64,000 bases of DNA, taken from assembly GCA_024636295.1 (NCBI GenBank), contig JAGXHI010000039.1, positions 18,375 through 82,374 on the forward strand, read 5' to 3'. Origin of the DNA: Desulfuromonadales bacterium. Lineage in GTDB: Bacteria; Desulfobacterota; Desulfuromonadia; Desulfuromonadales; JAGXHI01. The notes beneath the pieces are model-generated. The model was given only the letters and a program-made list of their open reading frames with translations, searched no databases and was not told the DNA's origin. Positions within the stretch are counted from its first letter, which is position 1. Every line of letters starts with the position of its first letter. A program made the translations under genes and the position numbers. Positions 43,910-52,744 of the stretch are shown in pieces.

Positions 43910-46180
43910 TTACCGCTTTTTGACCCGAAAACCCGCCTTTTCCCAGGCGCGCGGATCCGCAGCATTCTTCTTCGTCTCCCTGGCCGGCGCCGGTTTCTTC
44001 TGATCCGCACCTCCGGGCGCCGCCTCCTTCATGGAAAGAGCGATCCGGCGCCGGGGAAGGTCCACCGAGAGGATCTTGACCTGCACGATATCCCCCACTT
44101 TTACCACTTCGTTGGGATCTTTGATGAAACGGTTCGCCAGATGACTGATATGCACAAGTCCGTCCTGGTGAACGCCGATATCGACGAAAGCGCCAAAGGC
44201 GGTTACATTGGTGATAATCCCGGGCAGGAGCAGCCCCTCCCGGAGATCCTGCATCTCTCGGATATCCTCCCGGAACTGCACCGTCCGGAATTCCTCGCGG
44301 GGATCCCTCCCCGGCTTCTTGATCTCTCCCACGATATCCCTCAGCGTGGGAAGACCGGCCTCCTCGGTCGCGTAACTCTCCAGATCGATGCCATCCAGCC
44401 GTTCCGAATGCTCGATCAGATCTCCGACGGTGCAGCCGAGGTCGTCCGCCATCCTTTTGACAAGAGCGTAGCGCTCGGGGTGAACGGCTGTATTGTCCAG
44501 AGGATTCTCCCCGCTCCGAATTCGGAGAAAACCCGCCGATTGCTCGAAGGCCTTCGCTCCGAACCGGGGTACTGCGAGAAGTTTTTTCCGTGATGTGAAG
44601 GAACCGTTTTCGTCGCGGTGGCGAACGATCGCCCGCGCCAGTGATTCCCCGATGCCGGAAACATAGTTGAGAAGCGCATGGGAGGCCGTATTCAGGTCAA
44701 CCCCCACATAATTCACGCAGCTCTCCACGACGGACTCCAGCGCCTTCTTCAACCGTCCCTGATTGACGTCGTGCTGATACTGCCCCACCCCGATACTCTT
44801 GGGATCGATCTTCACCAGTTCCGCAAGAGGATCCTGCAGTCGGCGGGCGATCGAAATCGCGCCGCGTATCGTGATATCCAGGTCGGGGAATTCCTCCCGA
44901 GCGATATCCGAGGCGGAATAGACGCTCGCGCCCGCCTCGTTGACCATCACAACCGGCATGGAGAGTCCCGACTCCTTCAGGGCATCCCGCACGAATTGTT
45001 CCATTTCCCGGCTTGCGGTGCCGTTGCCGATGGCGATCATTTCGATCCGATGCGTCGCGATGAGCCTGAGAAGATCTTTCCCGGCCTGTGCGACCCTGTT
45101 CCCTCCCGTATGGGGGTAAATCGTGGCATGTTCCAGAAAGCGTCCCGTTTCGCTCACCGTGGCCAGTTTCGATCCGGTCCTCAGCCCGGGATCTACTCCG
45201 AGCACCCGTTTGCCCCCCGCGGGCGGGCTGAGAAGAAGATTCTTCAGATTGTCCGCAAATACCTCGATGGCCGTATCGTCGGCCTTCCTTCTCGCCTCCA
45301 GTCGAAGCTCGACTTCGATGGAAGGGGCCAGCAGGCGCCGATAGGCATCGAAGGCGACCTCTTCCAGAAAAGGACGAAAAACGCTTTCCCCCCGCACCAG
45401 CCTTCCCCGCAGGATATGCAGGATCTCATCTTCAGGCGCCTCAAGTGAAAGTCGCAGAACCTCCTCTTTTTCCCCACGGCGCATGGCCAGCATCCGATGG
45501 GAGGGTATGTCCTTAAGGGGCTCGCGATAATCCTCATACATCTGGAACTTGGAGGTGTTCACGTCCTGGTCGGGAGTCAGTTTCGCACAGAAGACTCCCT
45601 GCTCCCAGGTGTGACGGCGCACATTCGCACGCGCCTCCGGATCTTCACTGAGCCGCTCGGCCAGAATATGCCCGGCGCCTTCCAGTGCGGCGGCGACATC
45701 CTCAATATCTTTTTGCGGATCGACGAATGGAAGGGCCGCCCCTTCCAGGGATTTCTCGCCCGCGTCCTGTTCAAGTATGCGATCCGCCAGCGGCTCCAGG
45801 CCCCGTTCGCGAGCGATCATCGCTTTGGTTCGCCGCTTGGGCTTGTATGGAAGATAGAGATCCTCCAGAATTGTTTTCTCCCGAACAGCCTCGATGCGCG
45901 CAGCCAGCTCCGGCACGAGTTTTCCCTGCTCCTCGATGGTTTTGAGAACGGTAAGCTTTCTCTCCTCCAGTTCCGTGAAATAGGCCAGCCGGTCCTCGAT
46001 CAGCCGGATCTGCACCTCGTCCAGCTCTCCAGTGCGCTCCTTGCGATAGCGAGCGATGAAGGGAACGGTGGCTCCCTCGCGCAGCAGCGCCGTCGTATTT
46101 TCCACCTGGAGAGGACTCAGGCCCGTATCTTCCGTCAGCCAGGTGAGAATCCGGTTTTGTCGTTGTTCCGTTATTTCCAT
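43910..46180 (-). CDS. tex: Tex family RNA-binding transcription accessory protein
   Basis: A 756-residue protein; the ATG at 46180 follows AAAGGATATCGAA. The order of domains is as in Tex: helical N-terminus with VPFIARYRKERTGELDE, YqgF-like nuclease fold around GVDPGLRTGSKLA, HhH region around SRKKLLAVPRFGAKAFEQSAGFLRI, and a C-terminal S1 domain (~630-705, GIITNVTAFGAFVDIGVHQDGLVHIS). Length matches the family. It binds RNA near RNA polymerase and affects transcription and fitness; there is no known essential reaction. Confidence 0.95.
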   Translation of the reverse strand: MEITEQRQNRILTWLTEDTGLSPLQVENTTALLREGATVPFIARYRKERTGELDEVQIRLIEDRLAYFTELEERKLTVLKTIEEQGKLVPELAARIEAVREKTILEDLYLPYKPKRRTKAMIARERGLEPLADRILEQDAGEKSLEGAALPFVDPQKDIEDVAAALEGAGHILAERLSEDPEARANVRRHTWEQGVFCAKLTPDQDVNTSKFQMYEDYREPLKDIPSHRMLAMRRGEKEEVLRLSLEAPEDEILHILRGRLVRGESVFRPFLEEVAFDAYRRLLAPSIEVELRLEARRKADDTAIEVFADNLKNLLLSPPAGGKRVLGVDPGLRTGSKLATVSETGRFLEHATIYPHTGGNRVAQAGKDLLRLIATHRIEMIAIGNGTASREMEQFVRDALKESGLSMPVVMVNEAGASVYSASDIAREEFPDLDITIRGAISIARRLQDPLAELVKIDPKSIGVGQYQHDVNQGRLKKALESVVESCVNYVGVDLNTASHALLNYVSGIGESLARAIVRHRDENGSFTSRKKLLAVPRFGAKAFEQSAGFLRIRSGENPLDNTAVHPERYALVKRMADDLGCTVGDLIEHSERLDGIDLESYATEEAGLPTLRDIVGEIKKPGRDPREEFRTVQFREDIREMQDLREGLLLPGIITNVTAFGAFVDIGVHQDGLVHISHLANRFIKDPNEVVKVGDIVQVKILSVDLPRRRIALSMKEAAPGGADQKKPAPARETKKNAADPRAWEKAGFRVKKR

Positions 46181-46423
46181 TTCGATATCCTTTGATGGCG
46201 TCGCCATCCTCCGGTTTTTGCGGATGCATCAGATTTTGCTCTGTCGATGAAGGGAGGAATAGTAGCACGGCCCACCTCCGGAGGAAAGAACACGTTCTTT
46301 TGGAATTGAAAATCGAGCACCCTCTTTGCGATTCCGGTTTCCGTTCCGTATATACTTGTCTTGACCACCCATGCGTTCCTGTGTAGATTTGAAACTTTGA
46401 GTGCGGTTTTTGTGGAGATCCCC

Positions 46424-47377
46424 ATGCCTTTTCTTCAGGTCAAGAACCTGAAAACTTTCTTTTTTACCTCTTCCGGCCTGGTCAAGGCGATCCGGGGCAT
46501 CGAATTTTCCATCGACGTAGGGGAAACCCTCGCATTGGTGGGGGAATCGGGTTGCGGCAAGTCCATGACGGCCCTGTCGCTGCTGCGGCTGGTGCCGCCT
46601 CCCGGCCGGATCGTGGAGGGGGAGATCTTCTTCGGGGGAGAGGAGCTTCTGCGGATTCCCCAGGAGGAGATGCGCCGGATCCGGGGCAATCAGATCGCGA
46701 TGATTTTCCAGGAGCCCATGACCTCCCTCAATCCCGTTTTCCGCGTTGGGGACCAGATTGGAGAAGTTCTGAGGCTGCACAAGAACATGGAGAAGCAAAA
46801 GGCGGAGGAAGCCGCGGTGCAGCTCCTCGCTCAGGTGGGTATCCCCTCTCCGGAGAGACGCGTCCGTGAGTATCCGCACCAGCTCTCGGGAGGGATGCGC
46901 CAGAGGGTGATGATTGCCATGGCCCTGGCCTGCGATCCCAAACTTCTCATCGCCGATGAGCCGACCACCGCCCTTGATGTCACCATTCAGGCCCAGATCA
47001 TGGATCTTCTCAATCAGCTCAAGAAAGAGAGGAACATGGCCACCTTGCTGATCACCCACGACCTGGGCGTGGTCGCCGAATCGGCGGATCGGGTGGCGAT
47101 CATGAACGCCGGACTGATCCTGGAGCATGCTTCGGTAAATGACATCTTCTCCGATGCCCGCCATCCCTATACGCGCGGTTTATTGGCATGCATACCCCGC
47201 CTGGGCGAGAAAAAGCCACGGCTGATTCCCGTCGGCGGCGAAATCGTGGATACCGCGGACCTGCCGCCGGGGAATACGTTTCTGGACCGCTGCTCCGAGC
47301 CGTTCGCTCCCCGCCAGGGCAAAATTCCGCCCCTTCGGGAAGTCGGACCGGGGCATTTTGTCCGCATGTGGAGCTGA
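46424..47377 (+). CDS. dppD: Oligopeptide/dipeptide ABC transporter ATP-binding protein (DppD-like)
   Basis: A 317-residue protein; the ATG at 46424 follows GGAGATCCCC. Walker [10 protein letters not shown]-loop FQEP, signature LSGGMRQR and Walker [13 protein letters not shown] are intact. The C-terminal extension expected in this family usually has a GC.FH.RCP..C block; here only one Cys remains ([14 protein letters not shown]), so the extension is degenerate. It energises import of peptides or nickel by a DppBC-type permease. It is followed three bases later by dppF. No permease or binding protein lies in the window. Confidence 0.88.
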   Translation: MPFLQVKNLKTFFFTSSGLVKAIRGIEFSIDVGETLALVGESGCGKSMTALSLLRLVPPPGRIVEGEIFFGGEELLRIPQEEMRRIRGNQIAMIFQEPMTSLNPVFRVGDQIGEVLRLHKNMEKQKAEEAAVQLLAQVGIPSPERRVREYPHQLSGGMRQRVMIAMALACDPKLLIADEPTTALDVTIQAQIMDLLNQLKKERNMATLLITHDLGVVAESADRVAIMNAGLILEHASVNDIFSDARHPYTRGLLACIPRLGEKKPRLIPVGGEIVDTADLPPGNTFLDRCSEPFAPRQGKIPPLREVGPGHFVRMWS

Positions 47378-47380
47378 CCC

Positions 47381-48370
47381 ATGGAACCCCTTCTTGAAGT
47401 CCGGGATCTGAAAAAAACCTTCGATGTCGCTCCGGGTCCAATGGGCGGGAAACACCTCAAGCTGAAGGCGGTGGACGGGCTGAGCTTCAACCTCCGTGAG
47501 GGGGAAACCCTGGGACTTGTGGGGGAGTCGGGATGCGGAAAATCGACTACCGGCAAGCTGATTCTGAAGCTTCTGGAGGCTGATTCGGGTGAAGTGCGAT
47601 TCCGGGGACGAGACATTCTGTCCCTGTCGCAACGCAAAATGCGGCCGCTGAGGCGGGAAATCCAGATGATTTTTCAGGACCCCTATTCCTCGTTAAACCC
47701 ACGCATGCGGGTGGGAGACATCGTAGGAGAGCCGTTGAGGATCCATGGACTGGCCCAAGGCGGTGCGATCCGGGAAGAGGTGATCCGGCTGCTTTCCACC
47801 GTCGGGCTCTCGGCCGAGCACTACGACCGCTACCCCCACGAATTTTCGGGAGGCCAGCGTCAGCGCATCGGCATCGCCCGGGCTCTGGCGGTGAAGCCCC
47901 GCCTGATTGTGGCCGACGAGCCGGTTTCGGCTCTGGATCTCTCCATCCAGGCCCAGGTGGTTAACCTGCTTCAGGATATCCAGCAGGAATTCCAGCTCAC
48001 CTATATTTTCATTGCCCACGATCTCTCGGTTATCGAGCACATCAGCGACAGGGTGGCGGTCATGTATCTCGGCCGCATCGTTGAACTGGCCGGCGCCGAA
48101 GATCTCTATCTCGAGCCGCGGCACCCCTACACCGAAGCACTGCTGAATGCCGTACCTGTCCCGGATCCGACGCTGCGCCGCACCCGGATCCCCCTTAAAG
48201 GCGAAGTCCCCTCTCCTATTTTCCCACCCCCCGGCTGCCACTTTCATCCCCGCTGTCCCTACGCCAGGGAAATCTGCAGCCGGGCAGATCCACCTCTGGA
48301 GGACAAGGGAGGGCAGCATTTCGCCGCCTGCCACTTCAGCAGCGAAGTCGGCCGGTACAGGAAAAGCTGA
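47381..48370 (+). CDS. dppF: Oligopeptide/dipeptide ABC transporter ATP-binding protein (DppF-like)
   Basis: A 329-residue protein. Walker [14 protein letters not shown]-loop [14 protein letters not shown], signature [15 protein letters not shown] and Walker [13 protein letters not shown] are intact. The C-terminal extension is complete, with [15 protein letters not shown]. It pairs with DppD to form the ATPase dimer. Because permease and binding-protein genes are not nearby, they either lie outside the window or the pair serves another transporter. Confidence 0.9.
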   Translation: MEPLLEVRDLKKTFDVAPGPMGGKHLKLKAVDGLSFNLREGETLGLVGESGCGKSTTGKLILKLLEADSGEVRFRGRDILSLSQRKMRPLRREIQMIFQDPYSSLNPRMRVGDIVGEPLRIHGLAQGGAIREEVIRLLSTVGLSAEHYDRYPHEFSGGQRQRIGIARALAVKPRLIVADEPVSALDLSIQAQVVNLLQDIQQEFQLTYIFIAHDLSVIEHISDRVAVMYLGRIVELAGAEDLYLEPRHPYTEALLNAVPVPDPTLRRTRIPLKGEVPSPIFPPPGCHFHPRCPYAREICSRADPPLEDKGGQHFAACHFSSEVGRYRKS

Positions 48371-48461
48371 TCTCGATCCGGAGATCGGAGAAGGGTTCCT
48401 GGTTCCAGAGAACCAAAATTCGCCGTGGGCAGTCCTTATAACCTATCTGAGGAGTCATTGA

Positions 48462-49433
48462 ATGAAAGCCCTCGTACTTACGGAAAAGGGTCCGACCATC
48501 ACAGATGCGCCCACGCCGATTCCAGGACCGGCCGAGATTCTGGTCAAGGTGCGAGCCGCCGCGCTGAACCGCGCGGATCTGGCCATGGCCGCAGGTCATG
48601 CGCACGGCCGCGCGGGCGGTCTCGGCAACGTGCTTGGCATCGAATGGTCCGGAGAGGTTGTGAAAATTGGCGACGAAGTGGGCGAAATCCGGGTGGGCGA
48701 TGCCGTTATGGGATCGGGAGCCGGCGCCTTTGCCGAATATGTGAAGACGGACTGGGGACGGGTACTCCCCGTTCCGGCAAAGGAAATGCCTTACGAGCAG
48801 GCGTCCGCCCTCCCCGTTGCTCTACAGACGATGCATGATGCCATAGTCGTCAACGGAGCGCTCTCCCCCGGCGAGACCGTATTGATCCAGGGCGCAAGTT
48901 CGTGCGTGGGGCTGATGGGTCTTCAGATCGCGAAACTTATGGGCGCGGGGCTGGTGATCGGCACCTCGAGCACGCCGGAGCGGCGCGCCAGACTTTCCGA
49001 GTTCGGCGCCGACCTGGCTCTGGATTGGAAGGATCCCTCCTGGGTGGATGATATTCTTCAGACCACGGGTGGACGCGGCGCGGATCTCATCATCGACCAG
49101 ATCGCCGGACCGGTGGCCAACCAGAACATGCGCGCGGCGGCAATCAAGGGACGCATCATCAATGTCGGCCGACTAGGGGGAATGAACGCCGACTTCAATT
49201 TCGATCTGCATGCCCTCAGGCGCCTCCATTACATCGGCGTCACCTTCCGCACCCGTTCCAATGACGAAATCCGGGAACTGGTGCGCAAAGCCAGAGCCGA
49301 TTTGTGGGAGTCCCTGCAGGATGGCCGCCTCGGCCTGCCGATTGACAGGACCTTTCCTTTCGAATCCGCAGCCGAGGCGCTTGGTTTCATGGCCTCCAAT
49401 GCACACTTCGGGAAAATCGTTCTGCGTTTTTGA
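48462..49433 (+). CDS. Quinone-oxidoreductase-like MDR family protein
   Basis: A 323-residue protein with TGAGGAGTC before the ATG. It is a medium-chain dehydrogenase/reductase without the structural zinc cysteines: PGPAEILVKVRAAALNRAD at the N-terminus, then the nucleotide fold QGASSCVGLMGLQIAKLMGA (a Ser-Ser-Cys replaces the more usual AGGVG). It probably reduces a quinone or enone with NADPH. It stands alone, 91 bases after dppF. Confidence 0.82.
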   Translation: MKALVLTEKGPTITDAPTPIPGPAEILVKVRAAALNRADLAMAAGHAHGRAGGLGNVLGIEWSGEVVKIGDEVGEIRVGDAVMGSGAGAFAEYVKTDWGRVLPVPAKEMPYEQASALPVALQTMHDAIVVNGALSPGETVLIQGASSCVGLMGLQIAKLMGAGLVIGTSSTPERRARLSEFGADLALDWKDPSWVDDILQTTGGRGADLIIDQIAGPVANQNMRAAAIKGRIINVGRLGGMNADFNFDLHALRRLHYIGVTFRTRSNDEIRELVRKARADLWESLQDGRLGLPIDRTFPFESAAEALGFMASNAHFGKIVLRF

Positions 49434-49512
49434 ACTCAGTCCGGCGGACGCAGCCATATCTCTCATCGAGGAAGAGCATCAAACAGGAGAGAGAGTGTGG
49501 ATGAGCAGGCGG

Positions 49513-49866
49513 TCAAACCTTCTCCGCCTCACGTTTCCTGACAAGTCGGTTCATGAATTTCACCACCATAAAAAGACTCAGGGCAACGATGAGAAATTCT
49601 ATGATGGTGTTGAAAAATATCCCGTACTGGATTGCAACTCCAGGAATTTCTTCTCCGGCGGGCGTCACCCCGGCGGGCCGGAGGACCCATTGAAGATCCT
49701 TGAACTCCACTCCACCGATAAGATAACCGATGGGAGGCATGAGGATGTCATTGACGAGGGAGTTCACGACCTTGTTGAAAGCGACGCCGAGAATGATCCC
49801 GACAGCCATGTCCACCGCATTGCCCTTGATTGCGAATTCTTTGAACTCTTCCATGAATCTGGCCAT
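49513..49866 (-). CDS. mscL: Large-conductance mechanosensitive channel MscL
   Basis: A 117-residue protein; the ATG at 49866 has GGAGGAG upstream and gives the amphipathic N-helix MARFMEEFKEFAIKG. TM1 (NAVDMAVGIILGVAFNKVVNSLVNDILMPPIG) and TM2 (YGIFFNTIIEFLIVALSLFMVV) are clear. The periplasmic loop (EFKDLQWVLRPAGVTPAGEEIPG) is of normal length. Channels open under membrane tension to release solutes on hypo-osmotic shock. The C-terminal helix is short and charged. Confidence 0.95.
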   Translation of the reverse strand: MARFMEEFKEFAIKGNAVDMAVGIILGVAFNKVVNSLVNDILMPPIGYLIGGVEFKDLQWVLRPAGVTPAGEEIPGVAIQYGIFFNTIIEFLIVALSLFMVVKFMNRLVRKREAEKV

Positions 49867-49996
49867 CTCTTCTCCTCCCGATAAGTGGTTCCGGATGTCT
49901 TGATCCATTCTTTAATAAAAAATATATCATTGGAATATATCATTTTTCCCCCGTAAATCCAGGAAGGGAGATTTTCCTGTTTTCCGTTGACACGCC

Positions 49997-50012
49997 GTGC
50001 CACGGATGACAC
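49997..50012. promoter_or_regulatory. Inverted repeat copy 1 upstream of the sigma-54 regulator
   Basis: GTGCCA-CGGA-TGACAC is a 16-bp near-palindrome, 47 bases upstream of the regulator ATG. Two further copies follow the gene at 52355 and 52398. The block is followed by CCGGCAG, which also occurs after copy 3. It may be the autoregulatory binding site of the regulator's Fis-type domain. Confidence 0.5.
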
Positions 50013-50059
50013 AATCCGGCAGCAATATCTTGCCTTTTCTTTTCCGATGGGAATATCTC

Positions 50060-52351
50060 ATGGGTCCGATCCAGACTATCCGGGAGCGCTGCCGCAAGTG
50101 CTACGCCTGCGTGCGGAACTGTCCCGTCAAGGCCATAAAGGTTCATCAGGATTACTCACAGATCATCAATGATCGCTGCATAGGATGCGGCAAATGCATC
50201 AAGGTCTGCACCCAGCAGGCTCGGGTCATTTCCGATTCCATGATCGAAACGGGAAAGCTCCTCGCTTCCTCACGGGAGGAAATCGTGGCCGTGCTCGGAT
50301 GCTCCTTTCCCGCCTTCTTTAATGACGTGCGTCCCGGGCAGCTGGTCAGTGGTCTGAAGCGCCTCGGTTTTAGCGATGTTCATGAAGGAACCGAGGGTGT
50401 GGAACTGATCGCCGGCGAATATGCCCGTCTGGTGGAGAATCCCCCGGATTTTCCTCTGATCTCAACTCATTGTCCCACGATCGTGGATCTCATCGAGAGG
50501 CACTATCCACAGCTTCTCAAAAACCTGGTCGGCCTGGTTTCGCCCATGGTGGCCATTGGTCGCTTCACCAAGAAGCGACGCGGCCCTCGCACCCGTGTCG
50601 TCTATATCAGCTCCTGCATTGCGGGCAAATTCGAAATCCAGGGGGAACCTGTTCTGGATGCGGTTGACATCGTGCTGACCTACAAGGAACTCAAGCAGAT
50701 GTTCCAGGAGCAATCGATCGACCTTCCTCGCCTCCCGGAAAGTCATTTCTCAGGAATCCCACCCCAACGGGGACGTCTCTTCCCCATATCCGGCGGCCCC
50801 TTTCAGGCCTTTGGCATCCGCAGCGACTTCTTCGATCCCGATTTCATTTCCGTCGAGGGGGAGGAAAACGCCCTGGAGATCATCAAGGACCTGGCGGCCC
50901 GGCGCATCAGTCCCAGGATTCTCGACATCCGCTTCTGCAATGGAGGCTGCATCGGCGGACCGGGAAAGAATAATCGTTTGACCACATTTTCCAAGCGCAG
51001 CCTGATTTTCAAATATTACGAAAACCCGCAGGGCACCTATCAGACGGCCGTTTACTGCCTTGAGAAGTCTCCACCGCCCGAGCTGTCCCGTCGGTTCGCC
51101 AACAAAAGAAAACGACTGGAACCCCCCAGCGGCGAAAGCATCCGGAGTGTTCTTCAGGCCACCGACAAATTCAGCGAAAAGGACGAACTCGATTGCGGCG
51201 CCTGCGGGTACGCGACCTGCCGCGAGCACGCCGTTGCCGTCTGCCAGGGGCTGGCGGAGGCGGAGATGTGCCTCCCCCACTCCCTCAAGCGCCTGGAGGA
51301 GGACCGCTTCAACCTGGCGCAAAAATACGAACTTGCCCAGCGGGCCCTGGCCCAGGAATACGGGAATTCTGAAATCCTCGGGAATGACCCCCGGACCCTG
51401 GAGGTGCTGCGACTGATACGGCAGGTGGGTCCCACGCCCACCACGGTTCTCATTCGAGGAGAAAGCGGTACGGGCAAGGAATTGACCGCCCGCGGCATTC
51501 ATCGCCAGAGTCACAGGGCGGACAAGCCCCTGGTCACCATCAACTGCACGACCCTGACGGACAGCATTCTGGAGAGTGAGCTTTTCGGACACAAAAAAGG
51601 GGCGTTCACCGGCGCCATCTCCGAGAAGAAAGGCCTTTTTGAGGCCGCCAGCGGAGGCACCATCTTCCTCGACGAGATCGGAGACATCACGCCCAAACTT
51701 CAGGCCGAACTCCTGAGGGTGCTGGACACCGGCGAAATCCGTCCGGTGGGCTCCAACAAGACGATCAAGGTCGACGTACGACTGATCGCCGCCACAAATC
51801 GGAACCTGGAGGAGGGCGTGAAGGAGGGATGGTTCCGCGAAGACTTGTTTTACCGCGTCAATGTCTTCACCATCACCATGCCACCCCTGCGCAGCCGCCT
51901 GGATGCCTTGCCTGATCTGGTGCACAATTTCCTGGCTCGCTCGAGCAAACGCCTGAACAAATCGATTCAGGGGATCGAAGACCGTGCCATCGAGGCGATG
52001 CTGCTCTATTCCTGGCCTGGAAATATTCGGGAGTTACAGAACGTCATTGAAAGAGCCGCCGTCCTTTCCCAGGACAAAATTCTTCGGCTGGAGAACCTGC
52101 CGGTCATCTTCTCCGACTCGCCGCACAGGAATACCACGGGGCGGGAACAAACCGACGAATCCACCTTCCGCAGCCAGAGGGAGAAGCACCTGAGCCAAGT
52201 AGAGAAGGGCCTGATCAAACATTATCTCCAGGAAAGCGGAGGCAATGTTACCGCCGCAGCCCGCAAGGCCCGAATACCCCGGCGCACTTTCTACCGCTTG
52301 CTCGATAGATATGGGATCAAAGGGGAGGAGTACAGGAACAGAATCCCCTGA
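50060..52351 (+). CDS. Sigma-54-dependent regulator with ferredoxin and Fe-hydrogenase-like sensor domains
   Basis: A 763-residue protein; the ATG at 50060 follows GATGGGAATATCTC. Residues ~5-60 hold a two-[4Fe-4S] ferredoxin module ([23 protein letters not shown]). Residues ~70-340 look like the Fe-hydrogenase large-subunit C-terminal fold without all H-cluster ligands being evident. Residues ~385-415 hold a further Fe-S motif ([17 protein letters not shown]). The AAA+ domain has [14 protein letters not shown] and the Walker B FLDEIGD. A Fis-type HTH closes the protein ([19 protein letters not shown]). It should activate sigma-54 promoters in response to redox state or H2. Two inverted-repeat copies follow the stop. 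Confidence 0.85.
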   Translation: MGPIQTIRERCRKCYACVRNCPVKAIKVHQDYSQIINDRCIGCGKCIKVCTQQARVISDSMIETGKLLASSREEIVAVLGCSFPAFFNDVRPGQLVSGLKRLGFSDVHEGTEGVELIAGEYARLVENPPDFPLISTHCPTIVDLIERHYPQLLKNLVGLVSPMVAIGRFTKKRRGPRTRVVYISSCIAGKFEIQGEPVLDAVDIVLTYKELKQMFQEQSIDLPRLPESHFSGIPPQRGRLFPISGGPFQAFGIRSDFFDPDFISVEGEENALEIIKDLAARRISPRILDIRFCNGGCIGGPGKNNRLTTFSKRSLIFKYYENPQGTYQTAVYCLEKSPPPELSRRFANKRKRLEPPSGESIRSVLQATDKFSEKDELDCGACGYATCREHAVAVCQGLAEAEMCLPHSLKRLEEDRFNLAQKYELAQRALAQEYGNSEILGNDPRTLEVLRLIRQVGPTPTTVLIRGESGTGKELTARGIHRQSHRADKPLVTINCTTLTDSILESELFGHKKGAFTGAISEKKGLFEAASGGTIFLDEIGDITPKLQAELLRVLDTGEIRPVGSNKTIKVDVRLIAATNRNLEEGVKEGWFREDLFYRVNVFTITMPPLRSRLDALPDLVHNFLARSSKRLNKSIQGIEDRAIEAMLLYSWPGNIRELQNVIERAAVLSQDKILRLENLPVIFSDSPHRNTTGREQTDESTFRSQREKHLSQVEKGLIKHYLQESGGNVTAAARKARIPRRTFYRLLDRYGIKGEEYRNRIP

Positions 52352-52354
52352 TCA

Positions 52355-52413
52355 GTGTCATGGCTGACACAAACAGTAATCACCCATGAACCTTTTCGTG
52401 CCACGAATGGCAC
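52355..52413. promoter_or_regulatory. Inverted repeat copies 2 and 3 downstream of the sigma-54 regulator
   Basis: GTGTCA-TGGC-TGACAC (52355-52370) and GTGCCA-CGAA-TGGCAC (52398-52413) are perfect 6-4-6 palindromes 43 bases apart, about four helical turns. They share the consensus GTGYCA-N4-TGRCAC with copy 1. They are the best candidates for enhancer sites of the regulator, or for sites upstream of a sigma-54 promoter that overlaps copy 3. Confidence 0.55.
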
Positions 52414-52423
52414 AGAGCCGGCA
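52408..52423 (+). promoter_or_regulatory. Candidate sigma-54 promoter
   Basis: TGGCAC (52408-52413) carries the -24 GG at 52409-52410. A GC at 52421-52422, exactly 12 bases later, fits the -12 element, although its flank CCGGCA is a weak match to TTGCA. The TGGCAC overlaps the third palindrome. Spacing is the main support. Confidence 0.35.
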
Positions 52424-52433
52424 GATTAATCGG

Positions 52434-52678
52434 ATGAAGATTTTGCATATCTTTTCCCGAAAGAATTTTGCCAGGCTATTTTTCTTTATTTTCAGGACCC
52501 TTGCCGCGCCCCGGCAAAGCAGGCAATGTTCAGGGGGGAGAGGTCATCCTTTTGTTGGCATCCAGATTGCAAAATAATCCGGGCATGTAGGCGGGGAAAA
52601 AAATGATTCCAAACAACCGTCCGGAATCCGCCCCCATTGCGCCGCTTGGGACCTCTCTCCCTCAAGCGGCGTTTTTTT
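52434..52678 (+). ncRNA. Possible sigma-54-driven small RNA unit
   Basis: From a start predicted near 52434 the region runs 245 bases to a strong terminator and holds no convincing open frame with a ribosome binding site. It sits between the activator's palindromes and the ptsP gene. The alternative is a leader of ptsP with the hairpin acting as attenuator. Expression is unknown. Confidence 0.25.
52641..52678 (+). terminator. Rho-independent terminator upstream of ptsP
   Basis: GCCGCTTG (52641-52648) pairs with CAAGCGGC (52663-52670), followed by G and seven T. It precedes the ptsP start by 67 bases and would end transcription coming from the regulator or the small RNA candidate. Confidence 0.7.
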
Positions 52679-52744
52679 GTCGTCTTTGAAGGGAATTTCC
52701 GCTATCATGTCGATGAATTTTCCAATGAAATTAAATTTCATAAC

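Noticed and set aside
52431..52446. GGATGAAGATTTTGC as a sigma-54 promoter
   Set aside because: The GG to GC distance is one base too long; the TGGCAC...CCGGCA alternative has exact spacing.
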